Assembly (NCBI GenBank): GCA_907164885.2
Contig: OU015490.1
Location: forward strand, 204,605,661 to 204,669,660
Origin: Dolomedes plantarius
Taxonomy: Eukaryota; Arthropoda; Arachnida; Araneae; Dolomedidae
Direction of reading: 5' to 3'
Length of the DNA: 64,000 nt
The notes beneath the pieces were generated by a model. That model did no database searches and was not told the origin of the DNA. It saw only the letters and a program-made list of their open reading frames with translations. Below are positions 32,720-45,084 of the stretch, piece after piece (within the stretch, counting starts at the first letter, position 1; each line of letters starts with the position of its first letter). A program made the translations under genes and the position numbers.

Positions 32720-34030
32720 TATAAATAACTTATTAAGAAGTGTTATGAAGTAGCATACAATATTAACTGCAAAATCTTCTATTCGAAAATAACGTTTTTG
32801 ATTATGTGATCTAAATATTTTTGCCTCCCTGTAGTTGTAGGGAATAATTTTTTTTTTAGATTACATGAAGTTTTACTGTGCAACTTAATGAAGAAAATTT
32901 TGTTTTTGACAGATTACTTTGGAAATTCAACTTTTTCAAGACGTTTATTTTCTGAACTCCCCGTAGACAGCTTCTTTTTATCTTTTTTATTGATTTCATG
33001 TCAATTCCATTCAATATAGAATTTCATGTACCCAAAAACGTTTACGAAAATTAATTTTTGTATTCGATATTATCTCAAAGCAATCGATTAAATAGACACA
33101 TTATTAAATATAATGTACTAACTCGTATGGGAAAATGATTGATCCCTCAAAAAAAGAACTGTAGAGATCCCATTGTAAACATAATGTGGATTGAGTCCTG
33201 AAATATATATGTGCAGTAAATGCGAAGTGAGTGCAGAAGGAAAGAAATTCGTGAAAGAGTTGAGAAACATGGCTTTACGCTTAATATGTGTTACATGGGA
33301 TACAAAGGTCCATTTATGGAAAAATTTGTTTAGTTTAATCACAAGTGAACAGAGAAAATACCTGTATCTACCACTCTACTAAAAAGGAAAAAAAGGAAAG
33401 TATCTTCTACACAACCCAAGAACTTCGGATTTTGATAAAGAAACTTCCTCTAATGCAAAATAAATGTGGAAGAATAAAAGCATTCTATAATCTATATCAT
33501 TAAATAGAATAAAACTATATGAACTTTAAACTACTGCTATAAGTCTATCTAAACGTGTTGTAAATGCAAATAAATTTTAGAAGGACTCTGTTAAACAAAT
33601 GTAATAAACGCAAGGCGAAACAAATGAGCGGTAAGATGCAATGGAATTTATATTCACCCTAGAAATTTCTAACAAGAAACAGAAAATTTTCACATTTTTC
33701 AAAACGCAATTTTCATAATATTTTCAGGTATGGCTGAAAATAAAATCATTGGGTAAAGTAAAATTTAAATTTAAATTTAGGCAAAACGCATAATATACTC
33801 TAATGCAAGATAGACAAGTGTAAGAAATTTTCCCTCGTATATTCAATTACAATTTTAAACACAGCATGCATTTAGATGCATTATTTAAACATAATTAATT
33901 CTTCAGCTGTTAATACCGCAATCTTCTCACAAAACAGTATATGGTAAAGTAATTAAATAGAAATTTAATGCGATTAAGCAATCTATAATATTTAATAAAA
34001 TATTTTTGTAAATGCTAATATTATTTCTCC
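32720..34030. other. Gene-free AT-rich stretch
   Basis: No coding region is supported. It precedes the second receptor locus. The small ORFs at 33118-33382 overlap on both strands and have no motif. Confidence 0.4.
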
Positions 34031-34057
34031 AACCTTGAAATTCTCTCTTTAAAAAGT

Positions 34058-34170
34058 ATGGATTCAACCAGGTTATTAACTTATCTCGTTCATTTAAATT
34101 TTATTTCCAGCCTTCTTTATCCTCTCTTCGAGGAAGATGACTTATATGATCATATCAAAATATAGTCAAA
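34058..34170 (+). pseudogene. Truncated 5' duplicate of the downstream receptor gene
   Basis: From the ATG at 34058 the translation MDSTRLLTYLVHLNFISSLL parallels MESPKLITYLFRLNLVSSLP of the gene at 34277, and similarity continues to about codon 36, where a stop follows. The bases just before both ATGs also match (CTCTCTTTAAAAAGT versus CTCTCCTTAAAAGGT). It is a leftover of a tandem duplication that kept only the 5' end. Confidence 0.75.
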
Positions 34171-34276
34171 TATTCGGAAGAAAATTTTATTTCATTAAAT
34201 ACTCTACAAATTTGAAAAACACATTTCTGAAGATAAAAATTCTGTCTACACTCTTGATAACCTCTCCTTAAAAGGT

Positions 34277-35371
34277 ATGGAATCACCCAAGTTAATAACT
34301 TATCTCTTTCGTTTAAATCTAGTATCTAGCCTACCTTGTCCTCCCTTCACGAATGATAACCTGTCTGCTCACATCATGAATACGGTCAGTTTCGGTGTAT
34401 CCGCCGTCTTTGCTATAGGGACGATATCAATGATATTTGTGGAGAAACAAAAATATAGTGCCGATTATATTGGATCAATTTTCATGTTTATAATATGCAG
34501 TATGTTTCGGATTTTGCTATCCATACAATATAAGAAAGTTATGATTATGAAAAATTATTTTACTTCAATGAATCAACAAAAGCTTAAAACTTTCAATCTG
34601 AAAATATTTTACTGGGCTGTATTAAATATACTACTTTATATTATAATTGCTGCACTTATAATATTAATGGAGTCTGCAACGGGACATTACATAATCGATC
34701 ATTTTTTTTTTGGATATCATTTTAGCCCATCAACTGCGAAGAATTTAATTAATAAACTTTTTTCGATACTGTTGAGCATAGCTATTTATATGCCTATAAA
34801 TACGTTTTGCATATTTTACACAATAATTTGTCTTCATTTAATCAACCATTTAGATCTTTATCAAAAATTGTTATCGTCAGAAGAAATTCCGAACTTCGGA
34901 TACCTTTTACACACATTTATGATCTTAAAGAAAAGAGTCACCAAAGCTAACAGTAACCTCTCTATGCTGTTGTTTTTCTTTCTCCTTTTTAATACATCAA
35001 GCCTGTTCTTTGCCTACAATCTCATTCTTAGTAGCCTGTCGTCGGATGATATCTTTAATAAAATAATTGTTTGCTTAATATCTGCAAATAATATGATATC
35101 CTTCATAATTGTATGTTTGGCAGCAAGTAAAGTGTCGAGTTTGTCTTCAGAAATTGCTGAAAACGCTAGTTTTCTTCCAAATAATTCCGCAATATCAGGT
35201 TACACTCATTTAAACTTACTCAGATATTTAGATAAGGAATTGAGAATGATAGTATTTGGAGGAATCCCTATTAACAAGAATTTCGTCTTGGGTTACTTGG
35301 GAACAGTTATTACATACATAGTATTAGTAGACACTTTGCGCCAACAAAAATCTGAAATTTATAAAATTTGA
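34277..35371 (+). CDS. Gustatory-receptor-like seven-transmembrane protein (intact, intronless), divergent paralogue
   Basis: A 364-codon single-exon gene. Hydrophobic segments lie at about residues 33-54, 62-84, 111-130, 158-187, 230-250, 262-284 and 334-352. It shares with the gene at 8491 the blocks LLFNTSSLFFAYN (236-248), ISANNMISFIIVC (268-280) and GGIPINKNFVLGYLGTVITY, ending in VDTLRQQ. The N-terminal third is much more divergent, as expected if ligand preference differs (inference). The ATG is placed by homology with the other members and with the truncated duplicate just upstream. The expected role is chemosensory reception in the membrane of sensory neurons. No intron is needed for a full-length product. 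Downstream it is followed by a 183-bp tandem repeat. Confidence 0.8.
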   Translation: MESPKLITYLFRLNLVSSLPCPPFTNDNLSAHIMNTVSFGVSAVFAIGTISMIFVEKQKYSADYIGSIFMFIICSMFRILLSIQYKKVMIMKNYFTSMNQQKLKTFNLKIFYWAVLNILLYIIIAALIILMESATGHYIIDHFFFGYHFSPSTAKNLINKLFSILLSIAIYMPINTFCIFYTIICLHLINHLDLYQKLLSSEEIPNFGYLLHTFMILKKRVTKANSNLSMLLFFFLLFNTSSLFFAYNLILSSLSSDDIFNKIIVCLISANNMISFIIVCLAASKVSSLSSEIAENASFLPNNSAISGYTHLNLLRYLDKELRMIVFGGIPINKNFVLGYLGTVITYIVLVDTLRQQKSEIYKI

Positions 35372-35424
35372 ATTGTAGAAGTGTCTGAATCATGGTCATT
35401 ACAATTTTTTTATCTTATGCTTGA

Positions 35425-35800
35425 AAAGTTACTCACACTATGGTTATCTTCCTAAATATTTAATCAAAGAGAGATCCAGGACATCTAATAGTTGACATAA
35501 GAATATATTTTTTAATGTCGAGAGTCACAAAAATCCTTAATTTATAAAATTTAAAATGAAAAAAAGTTTGAATGGTGACCATTCCAATTCTTGTAACTTC
35601 TGCTTGCAAAGTTACTCACACTATGGTTATCTTCCTAAATAGTTAATCAAAGAGAGATACAGGACATCTAATAGTTGACATAAGAATATTTTTTTAATGT
35701 CGAGAGGCACAAAAACCCTTAATTTATAAAATTTAAAATGAAAAAAGTTTGAATGGTGACCATTCCAATTCTTGCAAAGTTAATGGCTCTATGGTTTGCT
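35425..35800. repeat. Tandem repeat of about 183 bp, two full copies and a partial third
   Basis: The segment beginning near ACTCACACTATGGTTATCTT at 35431 recurs at 35614 with few changes, and a degraded third start is seen at about 35775. It directly follows the receptor gene. Non-coding. Confidence 0.8.
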
Positions 35801-36454
35801 TACTACATGTAGTTAATCCAAAAATGATCCATTGTATCTATTGGTGACATCCGCCTTTTGTTATTCACCTCGTCTTGCTGGTTTCTTTATTGTAGGAGCA
35901 CCATTTAGGTGAGACAGCATTTCTCCCTATGAGCGGACAACACGTTAACGACCAAGCCTTTGATGTTTCTCGAACTCTATTCTATAAAAAAATCTTGATA
36001 GGCAGACATGGACTGTCTCATCGGAATGCTCTTGGTAGACGGGTGATCACCCCAGAAGATTCTTTGCTGTCATCTGCAACAGACCCACGGCACTCTCTCG
36101 TATTTTCAGTGGCCATCTGAAAAGTCACTCATACAACTGTGGTTGCAATACTCATTATGTCTGCCTTAAATGCCATTCGGATAAGGCCTCCTCAGCTTAC
36201 ATTCTCAAGTGCCTGGGGTTGACTTTCACCACCATTTTACGGATCCTCTTTTGGTATACGATTTTGTTCGGGTGAATTGACTCTTGGATTTTATCTAGCT
36301 GGGGCTTGAAGTGGAGATTGGCTACAACAACAACACAACAGTAAATAAAGTGGATGTATGTGCGTTGGGAACACAGCGTTGCGATTTCCCAGTTTCCAAC
36401 AAAATCACAAAAACGGTTAGATTTGAAGTTAATCACTATGCATCACTATCCGTT
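35801..36454. other. Gene-free stretch
   Basis: No gene is supported. The ORFs at 35929-36120 (plus) and 36197-36436 (minus) lack recognisable domains. Confidence 0.35.
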
Positions 36455-38566
36455 TTTGTTTTATATTCATAAACTTTAATTCCCCCTTTTGTCTGCAAAA
36501 TAGCATGAATTCGACTTTGGATATAATTATGAGTCCTGTACGTAAGGTATTTCTACTTGGTATCATTCATCTTACATCAGAAGTGTTAACTTGATATATT
36601 GGGGAAGAACGTGACACTTTATATTGAACCATTGTGTATGAGGATATATTACTAGTTACAATGAAAAGTGTATTTTTGCCGAATATAACTTATGATAAGC
36701 ACTCATTTACTTGAACATATGACATCAACAAAAAATATGCACTCATCTTTATTCGGAAGTTATCTATTTAACTGGTCTTATTACGCTGAAACATTGATCA
36801 CAGAAAAAAAATTCCTGACTGTACTGCATGGAAACAAATTGCATAAAAACAACCTGTGCAAATTATTTGCGCATTGTTGAAGAGGGTAAAAGAGACGGTT
36901 TGAGAAAATTATCTTTGGACAAAAAACATTTTCTACCATATTGCATTAAATCAGCATTAAATCAACAGAAAAAAACTACAAACAAAATATTAATGAACAC
37001 AAACAAAATATTTGATTTTCACAAATTTTTTTATGTACTTTTGGACATGAAACTAATTTTGTTCTATCATTATGCAATAGCTTAGAAATTTCCTGTCTTT
37101 TCATATGGTTAATGACCAGCAAAATAGACTCTTTTCGATTTCTGCCAACTAAATCACCTGCAAAAACTTCAAAGAAATGTGACATGTATAGCCAGCCAAA
37201 TAAGAAGAACCCTTAAGATAAACGTATCCAACACATAGATGTACGCAACAGGTGTGCTGACCAAATAAACTTATTACCTTGTCAATAATTTTAAGCGTAA
37301 ACATTTGCCAACGAGAGTTTTCTGCTTCCTATCAAATATTCTATCAAGAATATACTTTTTAAAGAGTTTATATATACAGATATATGTACATTCGTGCGTG
37401 TTAGCAGCGACATTCTTAGATATTGGAATAAACTGACGAAACATCATTTGCAAAAATCTTTTCGGATTTCTTATCGATTTCCTTTAACGAAACCCTTTGT
37501 ATGTCATAAAAAGCTCTCATGTAAATTGCTTCTGTTATTTGATTATTTAAGTCTTTTTGATAGCACTTTCAAGAGTAACACCTGTATTGCAGAGATTCAA
37601 TAGCATTGATAATCATGCAACGCCCTTAAATGTGTCTCCTGAGTAAGTATAAAGTCTTTCGGGCGATTAATATATTCCCATTCTCTTGAGAGTTAAAAAA
37701 GAAAAGATAAATGAAAATGTTTTTACACTTAAAGTTTTCGCGAAAAATTGATTTCAATCACAGATTTGCTAAACTTTATGAAAAGAATATTCTTATTTTC
37801 TCTCTTATTGGACTGTGGCCTAACAATGTCCCAAAACTTTAACAAAATTTCAACTATAGATGTAAGGCTTTTCTGAGTGTTTTCAACACTTTTCAGGACA
37901 TAACTGTGTAACAATTATAGAATGAAAGAATGTAGATACCTAAAAAACAGACCATAACGCTCCATCAATGAACTACTAGAATGTTCATCAACATCTGTTT
38001 TCTAGGTCAGTCGTAAATAATTTACTAAATATTATTCTCCAAGTGAACTCAAGTTAAATACAAAGCCAGTTTAATTGACAATACCTAAGAATGTACAAAC
38101 ATTTGTAAAGGAGACATATTTTTACTCTCAGTGGGAAATTTTCGAGTAATATTCAAGTAAGGTTGAATTGCAACAAATAATGATTGGAAAGCAAATATTA
38201 GATAAATCACTCAATGAGAATATTACCTGAAGAAATGTGATCATTTTCCTTATTTTCTACCGAAGACATTATGTTATCGTCATATATGTGTATTGTAAAC
38301 TAACGTCGATATTTCAAAGTGTTGTCAAGTGAAATGCAACTATCTCTAAATACACTCTAAACGAAAAGAAGAAAAAAGAGAATTTCTAAATTCCTTATAT
38401 CAGTTTACAATAGTATTGTATACAATTTACTGCAATAAATTCTAACTTTATGTTTCTCGATTATAAATTTTACGGAAAAATAAAAATACTTTAGCCAGTT
38501 ATTATTAAGTAGAATGTAGATCCGACATAATTCTAGTAGAAAACCCTAAACTTTCGCATGAAAACA
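36455..38566 (+). repeat. Duplicated upstream block of a receptor gene (copy C)
   Basis: Collinear with about 6470-8490 over its whole length, including the stretch around 36530-36600 versus 6540-6610 and 37380-37500 versus 7370-7490, and ending at the same start codon. It carries the same short AT-rich pseudo-ORFs. It shows that the duplication unit comprised about 2 kb of upstream DNA plus the gene. Confidence 0.75.
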
Positions 38567-39010
38567 ATGGAAGTTTATTACATGCATACATTTTTTGTAT
38601 TTTTATTTCGCAAACAATTTCGTAAACAATGAAACTAATTTTCATCTGTTTTTATAAGCTTCTAGGGACTTAAAAACCTACACACAGAATACAATCTTTA
38701 CATACAAGGAAAATTATGTGAATTTTCACATAATACAATTATACAATTTCACATAATACTTCTCACATAATACAATCTTTACATAGAAGGAAAATTATGG
38801 GAATTTTCCGCTTAAAAGAAGTTTCACAACAATGAAATAAATATTTTTGAAAAGTGTGTTTAATTTAATCGTCGCCTTCCCTTTCAAATCCATAATTCTG
38901 ATGCAGATTTCTGTTACTTGTGGTTACGAATCGGATATCCAGTTCAGGGACGGTAGAGGAAAAACGGTTTCGTCGTGATTCACATCAACCCATCACAGGC
39001 CCTGAAACAC

Positions 39011-39065
<55 letters not shown>

Positions 39066-39828
39066 TCTTATTTATAGCTTGCGTATTTCCAATTCTATTT
39101 CAGAAAACCTATTCCACCACACCATTAATATAACGAGTTTGCTTGTTACTGTTGTAATTGTGCTTTTATTCAGTCTCAATGATATTTAAAGTAATTAGTC
39201 AAATACATCCAACTGAATTTATAGGCAAACTTGATAATGGGCATTATCTTTCAATTTCTCTTAACAAAATACTTTATTAAACAGATTTCTATGGAAAATC
39301 TCTATTTTCACTCAACCTCATCAAATCTAAAAGTTTTGATCGTAAAAAAAATTGCTGGGGAATTTTGAATATTCCGGTATATGATTTGATGATTCTATCT
39401 GTAATATGAACAGTAGTCTCCGCAGAGGAATCCTAACATCAGCCACATGGTGTTTTGATTTCAAATAATTTCACCTTTTTGGAGACAAATATTCTTCATT
39501 TTGTTTCAAGTTCTAGTCATGATAGCAATTGCTATGGCTATGAATACTTTTTGTATATTTTACGTTGTAATTTGTGCACAAATTCACTTCGATTTGCAGC
39601 TTTTCAAAAAGCTACTATCCTAAGAAAAGACTTCGGACTACAAACACCTCTTGCAAATATTTATGGTCATAAAGGAAAGTGTCACAAAACTCAACAAGAA
39701 CTTCTCAGTATTGTTGTTTTTATTTTTACTTTTTAATACAGCAAGCTTGTTCTTCACATACAGTGTACTTCAAAATAGTTTGACATCTATTTACACACAT
39801 CACAATATAATGGTCTGTTTCCTAACTG
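38567..39828 (+). pseudogene. Gustatory-receptor-like pseudogene, split and 3'-truncated
   Basis: A start codon context like that of the gene at 8491 leads into MEVYYMHTFFVFLFR. After 14 codons an inserted repeat (38611-39060) breaks the gene. Similarity resumes at 39062 with SLIYSLRISNSISENLFHH and runs with many stops and indels through the middle helices (39500-39650), the loop VIKESVTKLNKNFSVLLF (39660-39715) and LFNTASLFFTYSVLQ (39730-39775). At 39829 it is cut by a MITE and the last third does not reappear beyond it. It is the third member of the 8491-type subgroup. Confidence 0.85.
38611..39062 (+). mobile_element. Repeat of about 390 bp ending in (TA)n, copy 1
   Basis: The segment from AAACAATGAAACTAATTTTC (38625) to CCTGAAACACG (39010) plus a (TA)n tail is inserted inside the receptor pseudogene. 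It is about 95 percent identical by eye to 41495-41885, which also ends in (TA)n. The last part contains a TTCAGGG/CCCTGAA inverted motif. Constant body with a microsatellite 3' end suggests LINE or SINE-type retroposition, but no coding part is present. Confidence 0.75.
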
Positions 39829-39830
39829 TA

Positions 39831-40447
39831 AGGCCGTCCGCACACGGAGCGACTCAAAGGAAACTGAACTGGTTAGCGACTGAAATTGCTTATCGGTTGC
39901 AAACTCATTAGTGATGCGGCTCCGCACACGGGCCGACTCAAAAGTGATTCAAATCAATAGTTTGCGACCTGGCATGGAAGGAAGAACATCATTATTCAGG
40001 GCATCATTTTTAGTTAAATTATTATCAGAAATTAATTTATTTTAAAAAATCGTCACAGTAGATTGCCTTTGATCAATCGTTTAAAAATGGACTGTATATG
40101 TGGGCGCACATATTCCATACAACAAAAAACGTTAGAATTTCATTTCATCGCTAGGCAGAAGTCACGTGACTCGTGTTCGTCATTTGGCAGCTTGCCAAAA
40201 GATAGGCTGTAGCATAGATTGTGTAATGACACGCACAACGCGAGAGAAACTGGCGACTGAAGTTGCTAGCGACTCGACACGTTGAGTTGCCTGCGACTGA
40301 TTACAAACGCGTTGCTGACAGGTTTGTAACCAGTTGCGCCGTGTGCGTGGCTCCATTCAATTACATAGGTTACGACTCATCACGGACTGGTTTGTGATTG
40401 GAGTCCGTTATCAGTTTCTTTTGAGTTGCTCTGTGTGCGGACGGCCT
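39831..40447. mobile_element. 617-bp MITE with TA duplication
   Basis: Terminal inverted repeats AGGCCGTCCGCACACGGAGC (left) and, inverted, AGGCCGTCCGCACACAGAGC (right) extend with lower similarity for about 45 bp. TA is present at 39829-39830 and 40448-40449. No transposase is encoded. It interrupts the receptor pseudogene. The terminal sequence resembles the small MITE at 10711. Confidence 0.8.
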
Positions 40448-40449
40448 TA

Positions 40450-41490
40450 GGGGAGAAGGGTTACCCGAATTGGTCGGGCAACGCTTCACCCCTAACAATG
40501 TAATCATCTCCCCAACAATGTTTAATCTTTGGGAAATCTAGATGTACACTAAATAAATTTGTCAAAATCCGCGATATGTTAGCTGAAATTAAAAATTTAT
40601 GTTCCGATCTTAATATTTGAAATCTTACCCAGTCCATTAATTGTTCACAGGTAAATTCATTGGTTTCTGATAGTGCTTAACATTTTTAATTTGTTTTTAT
40701 GTTCCATGCCAGGCAGTTTCCTCTTACTGAAGTTCCACACTTAACAATCTGTCAGTGAATGCTGGTGTGTGGCGTCCGTTTATGCTTCCCATGCTTCCGT
40801 CCTGGGTTCGATCCGGAAAAGTGCATTTCTGTTTTCTGTACTCGCGGATGTTCAGACCTGCCAATTTGATTTATTAAATATAACTTACTTATTATTTTAA
40901 ACCTTAATTTTATTATTTTAATTGCATTATTTTTTATTTCTAACATTTATTTAAAATAATTTTTTGTCCTTTTTTTTATTGTAAATATTATTTCTCGTAT
41001 CCTGATTCAATTACAAAAAAAACAATGTAATATATTCTTCAATGTACGTACTGAGGATAAAGGGTCTTATTTTTTTTATCTTATTTGGTGTCTCATGACA
41101 TCTACTGTCTATGTCTCTTTTTCTAAATATGTGTGATTTGTTTATTTTAACTAAGGTCTGTTAATTTAAAATTCTTTTTCTTTCATTCCAATGTGTATTA
41201 TAAGAATATGTTACTGTAAAATTAATACGATGAAATTCGAGAAAAAATTGTACAAAATCAGTTGTTTTATAATGGCATTTAACAGTTTGAAATACGTACA
41301 ATATGTAAGTTTCCTGAAAAATATATTTTGAATATTTTATCTACAAAAATATACATTATTATTTTAATATACTTTAAAAGAAATTTTAAAAAATACAAAT
41401 TTTATCACTATTTCCTCTCTTATAAATAAAAAGTGGTGAAACAAGGACCCATTTTTAAGTAGATATTTAATTTCTCCAGTAATACATAAA
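40450..41490. other. Gene-free stretch with one tRNA-like B box
   Basis: A sequence reading GGTTCGATCC at 40805-40814, with a tRNA-like lead-in from about 40760, may be the head of another SINE family, but no copy for comparison exists in the window. The rest is AT-rich and featureless. Confidence 0.35.
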
Positions 41491-41494
41491 AATA

Positions 41495-42326
<832 letters not shown>

Positions 42327-43130
42327 CAGGTCTGGGCTCAGGGCAGACCAGTCCATTCGGTTAAGCCCATTGTCACCATACCAATCCATGGTGGACCTCG
42401 TAACATAACAGCTGGCGTTGTTGTCCTTGAAGTAACATGGTCCAATCCCTTAAAACTGCCACAACGTAAGAAGCCCACTGTCATCCAAAATAGTGCAGTA
42501 GGCGTTGGCGTTGAGCTTACCATGAATTGGGACCAAGGGTCCCAGTACATAGCAGGAGAAACACTCCCAGACCATAATTCCACCTCCGCTGAACTTTACT
42601 GTGGGGCACAATACATACTAGAAGGAGACGTTCTCCAGGCATACGCCAGAACGAGACCCTGAAATGCGAACGGTAGAGCGTGAACCTTGATTCGTCGCTC
42701 CAGAGAACCCGTTTCCACAGATATGCGGTCCACTTTGAACGTGCTTTGCACCACATTAACGAAGCAACGTGGTTGGACTTTGTGATCAAAGGCTTGTGGG
42801 AGGCAGCACGACCTTCAAAAACCAAGCAGATCTGCTTCTTCGCGGATGGGATTCATCGAAACAACACCCCCGGTTACCTGTTGAAACTCCTGGAGTATGT
42901 TGGCCATCGGTTTTGTGCGGTTCTTCCGAATTTTTCTTGAGAGCACCCGTCGGCCTCTATCTCCCAGTTTCGTGGGTCTGTCGACTCGGGGCACATTCCA
43001 ACAATCACCGCTCACCTTCCACTTCTGAATCACATATGCCACTGTCGATTTTGGGTAATTCAGCTCGCTTGATATGACGATTACACCTTTCTCGAAATCA
43101 GATAACTCTGCAATTCATGGAATCTTGCAT
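42327..43130 (-). pseudogene. Tc1-family transposase, 3'-truncated by the TA array
   Basis: Read leftwards from about 43130: SDFEKGVIV, then the helix-turn-helix segment YPKSTVAYVIQKWK, the linker with RPTKLGDRGRR, and SNHVASLMWCKARSKW. Next comes the catalytic stretch RVLWSDESRFTLYRS with the first Asp, and a frameshifted continuation with [18 protein letters not shown]. It ends exactly at the motif LSPDL, just before the NPIEHLW that should carry the catalytic Glu, where the (TA)n array begins. It belongs to a Tc1 lineage different from the copies at 17335 and 50609. No TIR was found. Confidence 0.85.
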
Positions 43131-43134
43131 GTGA

Positions 43135-44380
43135 CTAATGACAATGTTGTTTCCTACACGGTATTTATTGGCAATACTTATGCATGCGAAATGACCTTTT
43201 CCGTCGTAGAGCACCTAAGTTCAAGGAGAGAGGCAGGATTACAAATAAAAATTTATCTCACCCCCTTTGTGTTTGCTCACCCGAAATCGAAGTTGATTTT
43301 GCTGCCTTTGCTGCATCAAGTGCCAGACCGCAAACATCTCATTATTTTTTTTTCTAATTTTTGATTGTTAAAAAAACCGATTTCATTTATTTATTGTTTT
43401 GTATTACAAACATATTTTTGAGTATGAGACTTGACATCATTTTGTTAATAAAAGTGATTTTGTTTAGTTTTTGAAATACATTTTTATATTCCAAAAATCA
43501 AATGTAATTTTACTATCAATAATATATGGGTCACATAAAAGTTTGTTTCAAAGTTGTTAATTTCAAAAATATTTGATTTAACAAAGTTGCGTTTTGTATG
43601 TTACGCATTTTTGTAAAGCATATATACATTTCGATATCGCAAAAATTAATTTTCACATGCAAACTTTTTTTAAAATCAAGAATGCAATTCTCTGAAAAAC
43701 CAATAATACTCTTTTTTCTATACTATGATGTGTAACTTTTTGAGGACATAGTGTTTATATCTATATGAAATGATTTAAATTTAAATATTTAAAATTATTT
43801 AAAATTTAAAATATTGAGTGTAGTATGCAAATCTGATATTTGATGATGCTAATTTCGTCTTTTGAGCGAAAGACATCAAAATTCGCCCTTAAAGTATTCT
43901 TGGACTGTCGTCCTTTGTATTTAACTCAATTGGCCTCCTAATTCTTTTGAGTTGGCCACTCCTGGTTTACACCATGCTGAAACTGAGATTTCCAGAAAAA
44001 ATTTTAATAAAGATTTTACATTTCGCAAAAAAAGTTTAAAAAATGAGTAAAAAGTCAATGAATAAGTTTATGCATCCTTTACGAAAAATCCCTACATGCG
44101 TCTCCCTAACTAGCATAGAACAACTGAAACTCATTTCTTTCTGGAACCAGTGATTCAAATTTTTCTTTTTACATTACAATTGTTCCATAAATTTTTTATC
44201 ATGTGTTTTCTTTTTAGCACAAAAAATTATGTAAAACCACCGAGAGCATAGATAATATACCAAACATTTTAAATTCAGTTAATAAAATATTTAAAAATAA
44301 TAATGTAATGAAGCTTAGTAACTTAGTATATTTAAAATATTAGTCCAAATAACATAACGCTTCAGTAAAAATCGTGTTGA
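43135..44380. other. Gene-free AT-rich stretch
   Basis: No coding region or recognised element is seen between the Tc1 relic and the small Helitron. Confidence 0.4.
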
Positions 44381-44383
44381 TTA

Positions 44384-45079
44384 TCTATATTAATAAAGCA
44401 AGGTCTGGGTCTATCTGTCGGTCACACTCTCCGGGTGTACCACCTCAATGTGTGCTTGTGTGCGGCCTATGAAACTTACAGCCATGAAATTTTGCACACG
44501 GGTAGTGCATACTATGGGAAAGTGCACCTCGAAGCCCGAATTTTATATTTTATTCTAGAAAATTTTTTATTTTATGTTTTGTGGGATATTTTATGTTATT
44601 TTAACTTCAGATTACGATATCTCGGAAAAAAACGATCATAGAATTTTGATCTTTTTACAATCTAAGACTACAGACATTTCTCCTTCAAACAAGACCTCAT
44701 TTGTTTAAAAAAAACTTAAAACAGACTAATACTTTCATCAAAATATGAAACCCACGTTTTCGAGAAATTTACGCTATTTTGAGGATCTACGGTCGATGCT
44801 CTTCGAGTTTTTATCTTATAAAGAAAATATTTACATCATCTGAAAGATGAAAGCTTTCTCATTCATATAAACCTCATTTCAAGTCTCTATCTTAAAATTT
44901 CGATTTTTAATTGAATTTTAAAGAACGATACTTAACACAAATTTTTTATTTGTTCTTCAAACGCGAAGAACGGCAAATTCTCCCCCTGGGTTGTAAACAA
45001 AGATTGAGTCATTCATTCACTTGATTCATTCATCGTCTGCCTTTGATGGCTTGAGCGTAGATGGGCGAAGCCCAGCTAG
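44384..45079 (+). mobile_element. Non-autonomous Helitron (696 bp)
   Basis: It begins TCTATATTAATAAAGC and ends in a short hairpin GGGCGAAGCCC followed by AGCTAG, i.e. the TC...CTAG ends with a subterminal hairpin typical of Helitrons. It sits between host A (44383) and T (45080) without a target duplication, as expected for rolling-circle insertion. No Rep/helicase is encoded. The ORF at 44435-44641 has no known domain. The Rep relic at 14947-17290 could be from a related source, but no shared ends are visible. Confidence 0.85.
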
Positions 45080-45084
45080 TGTTA

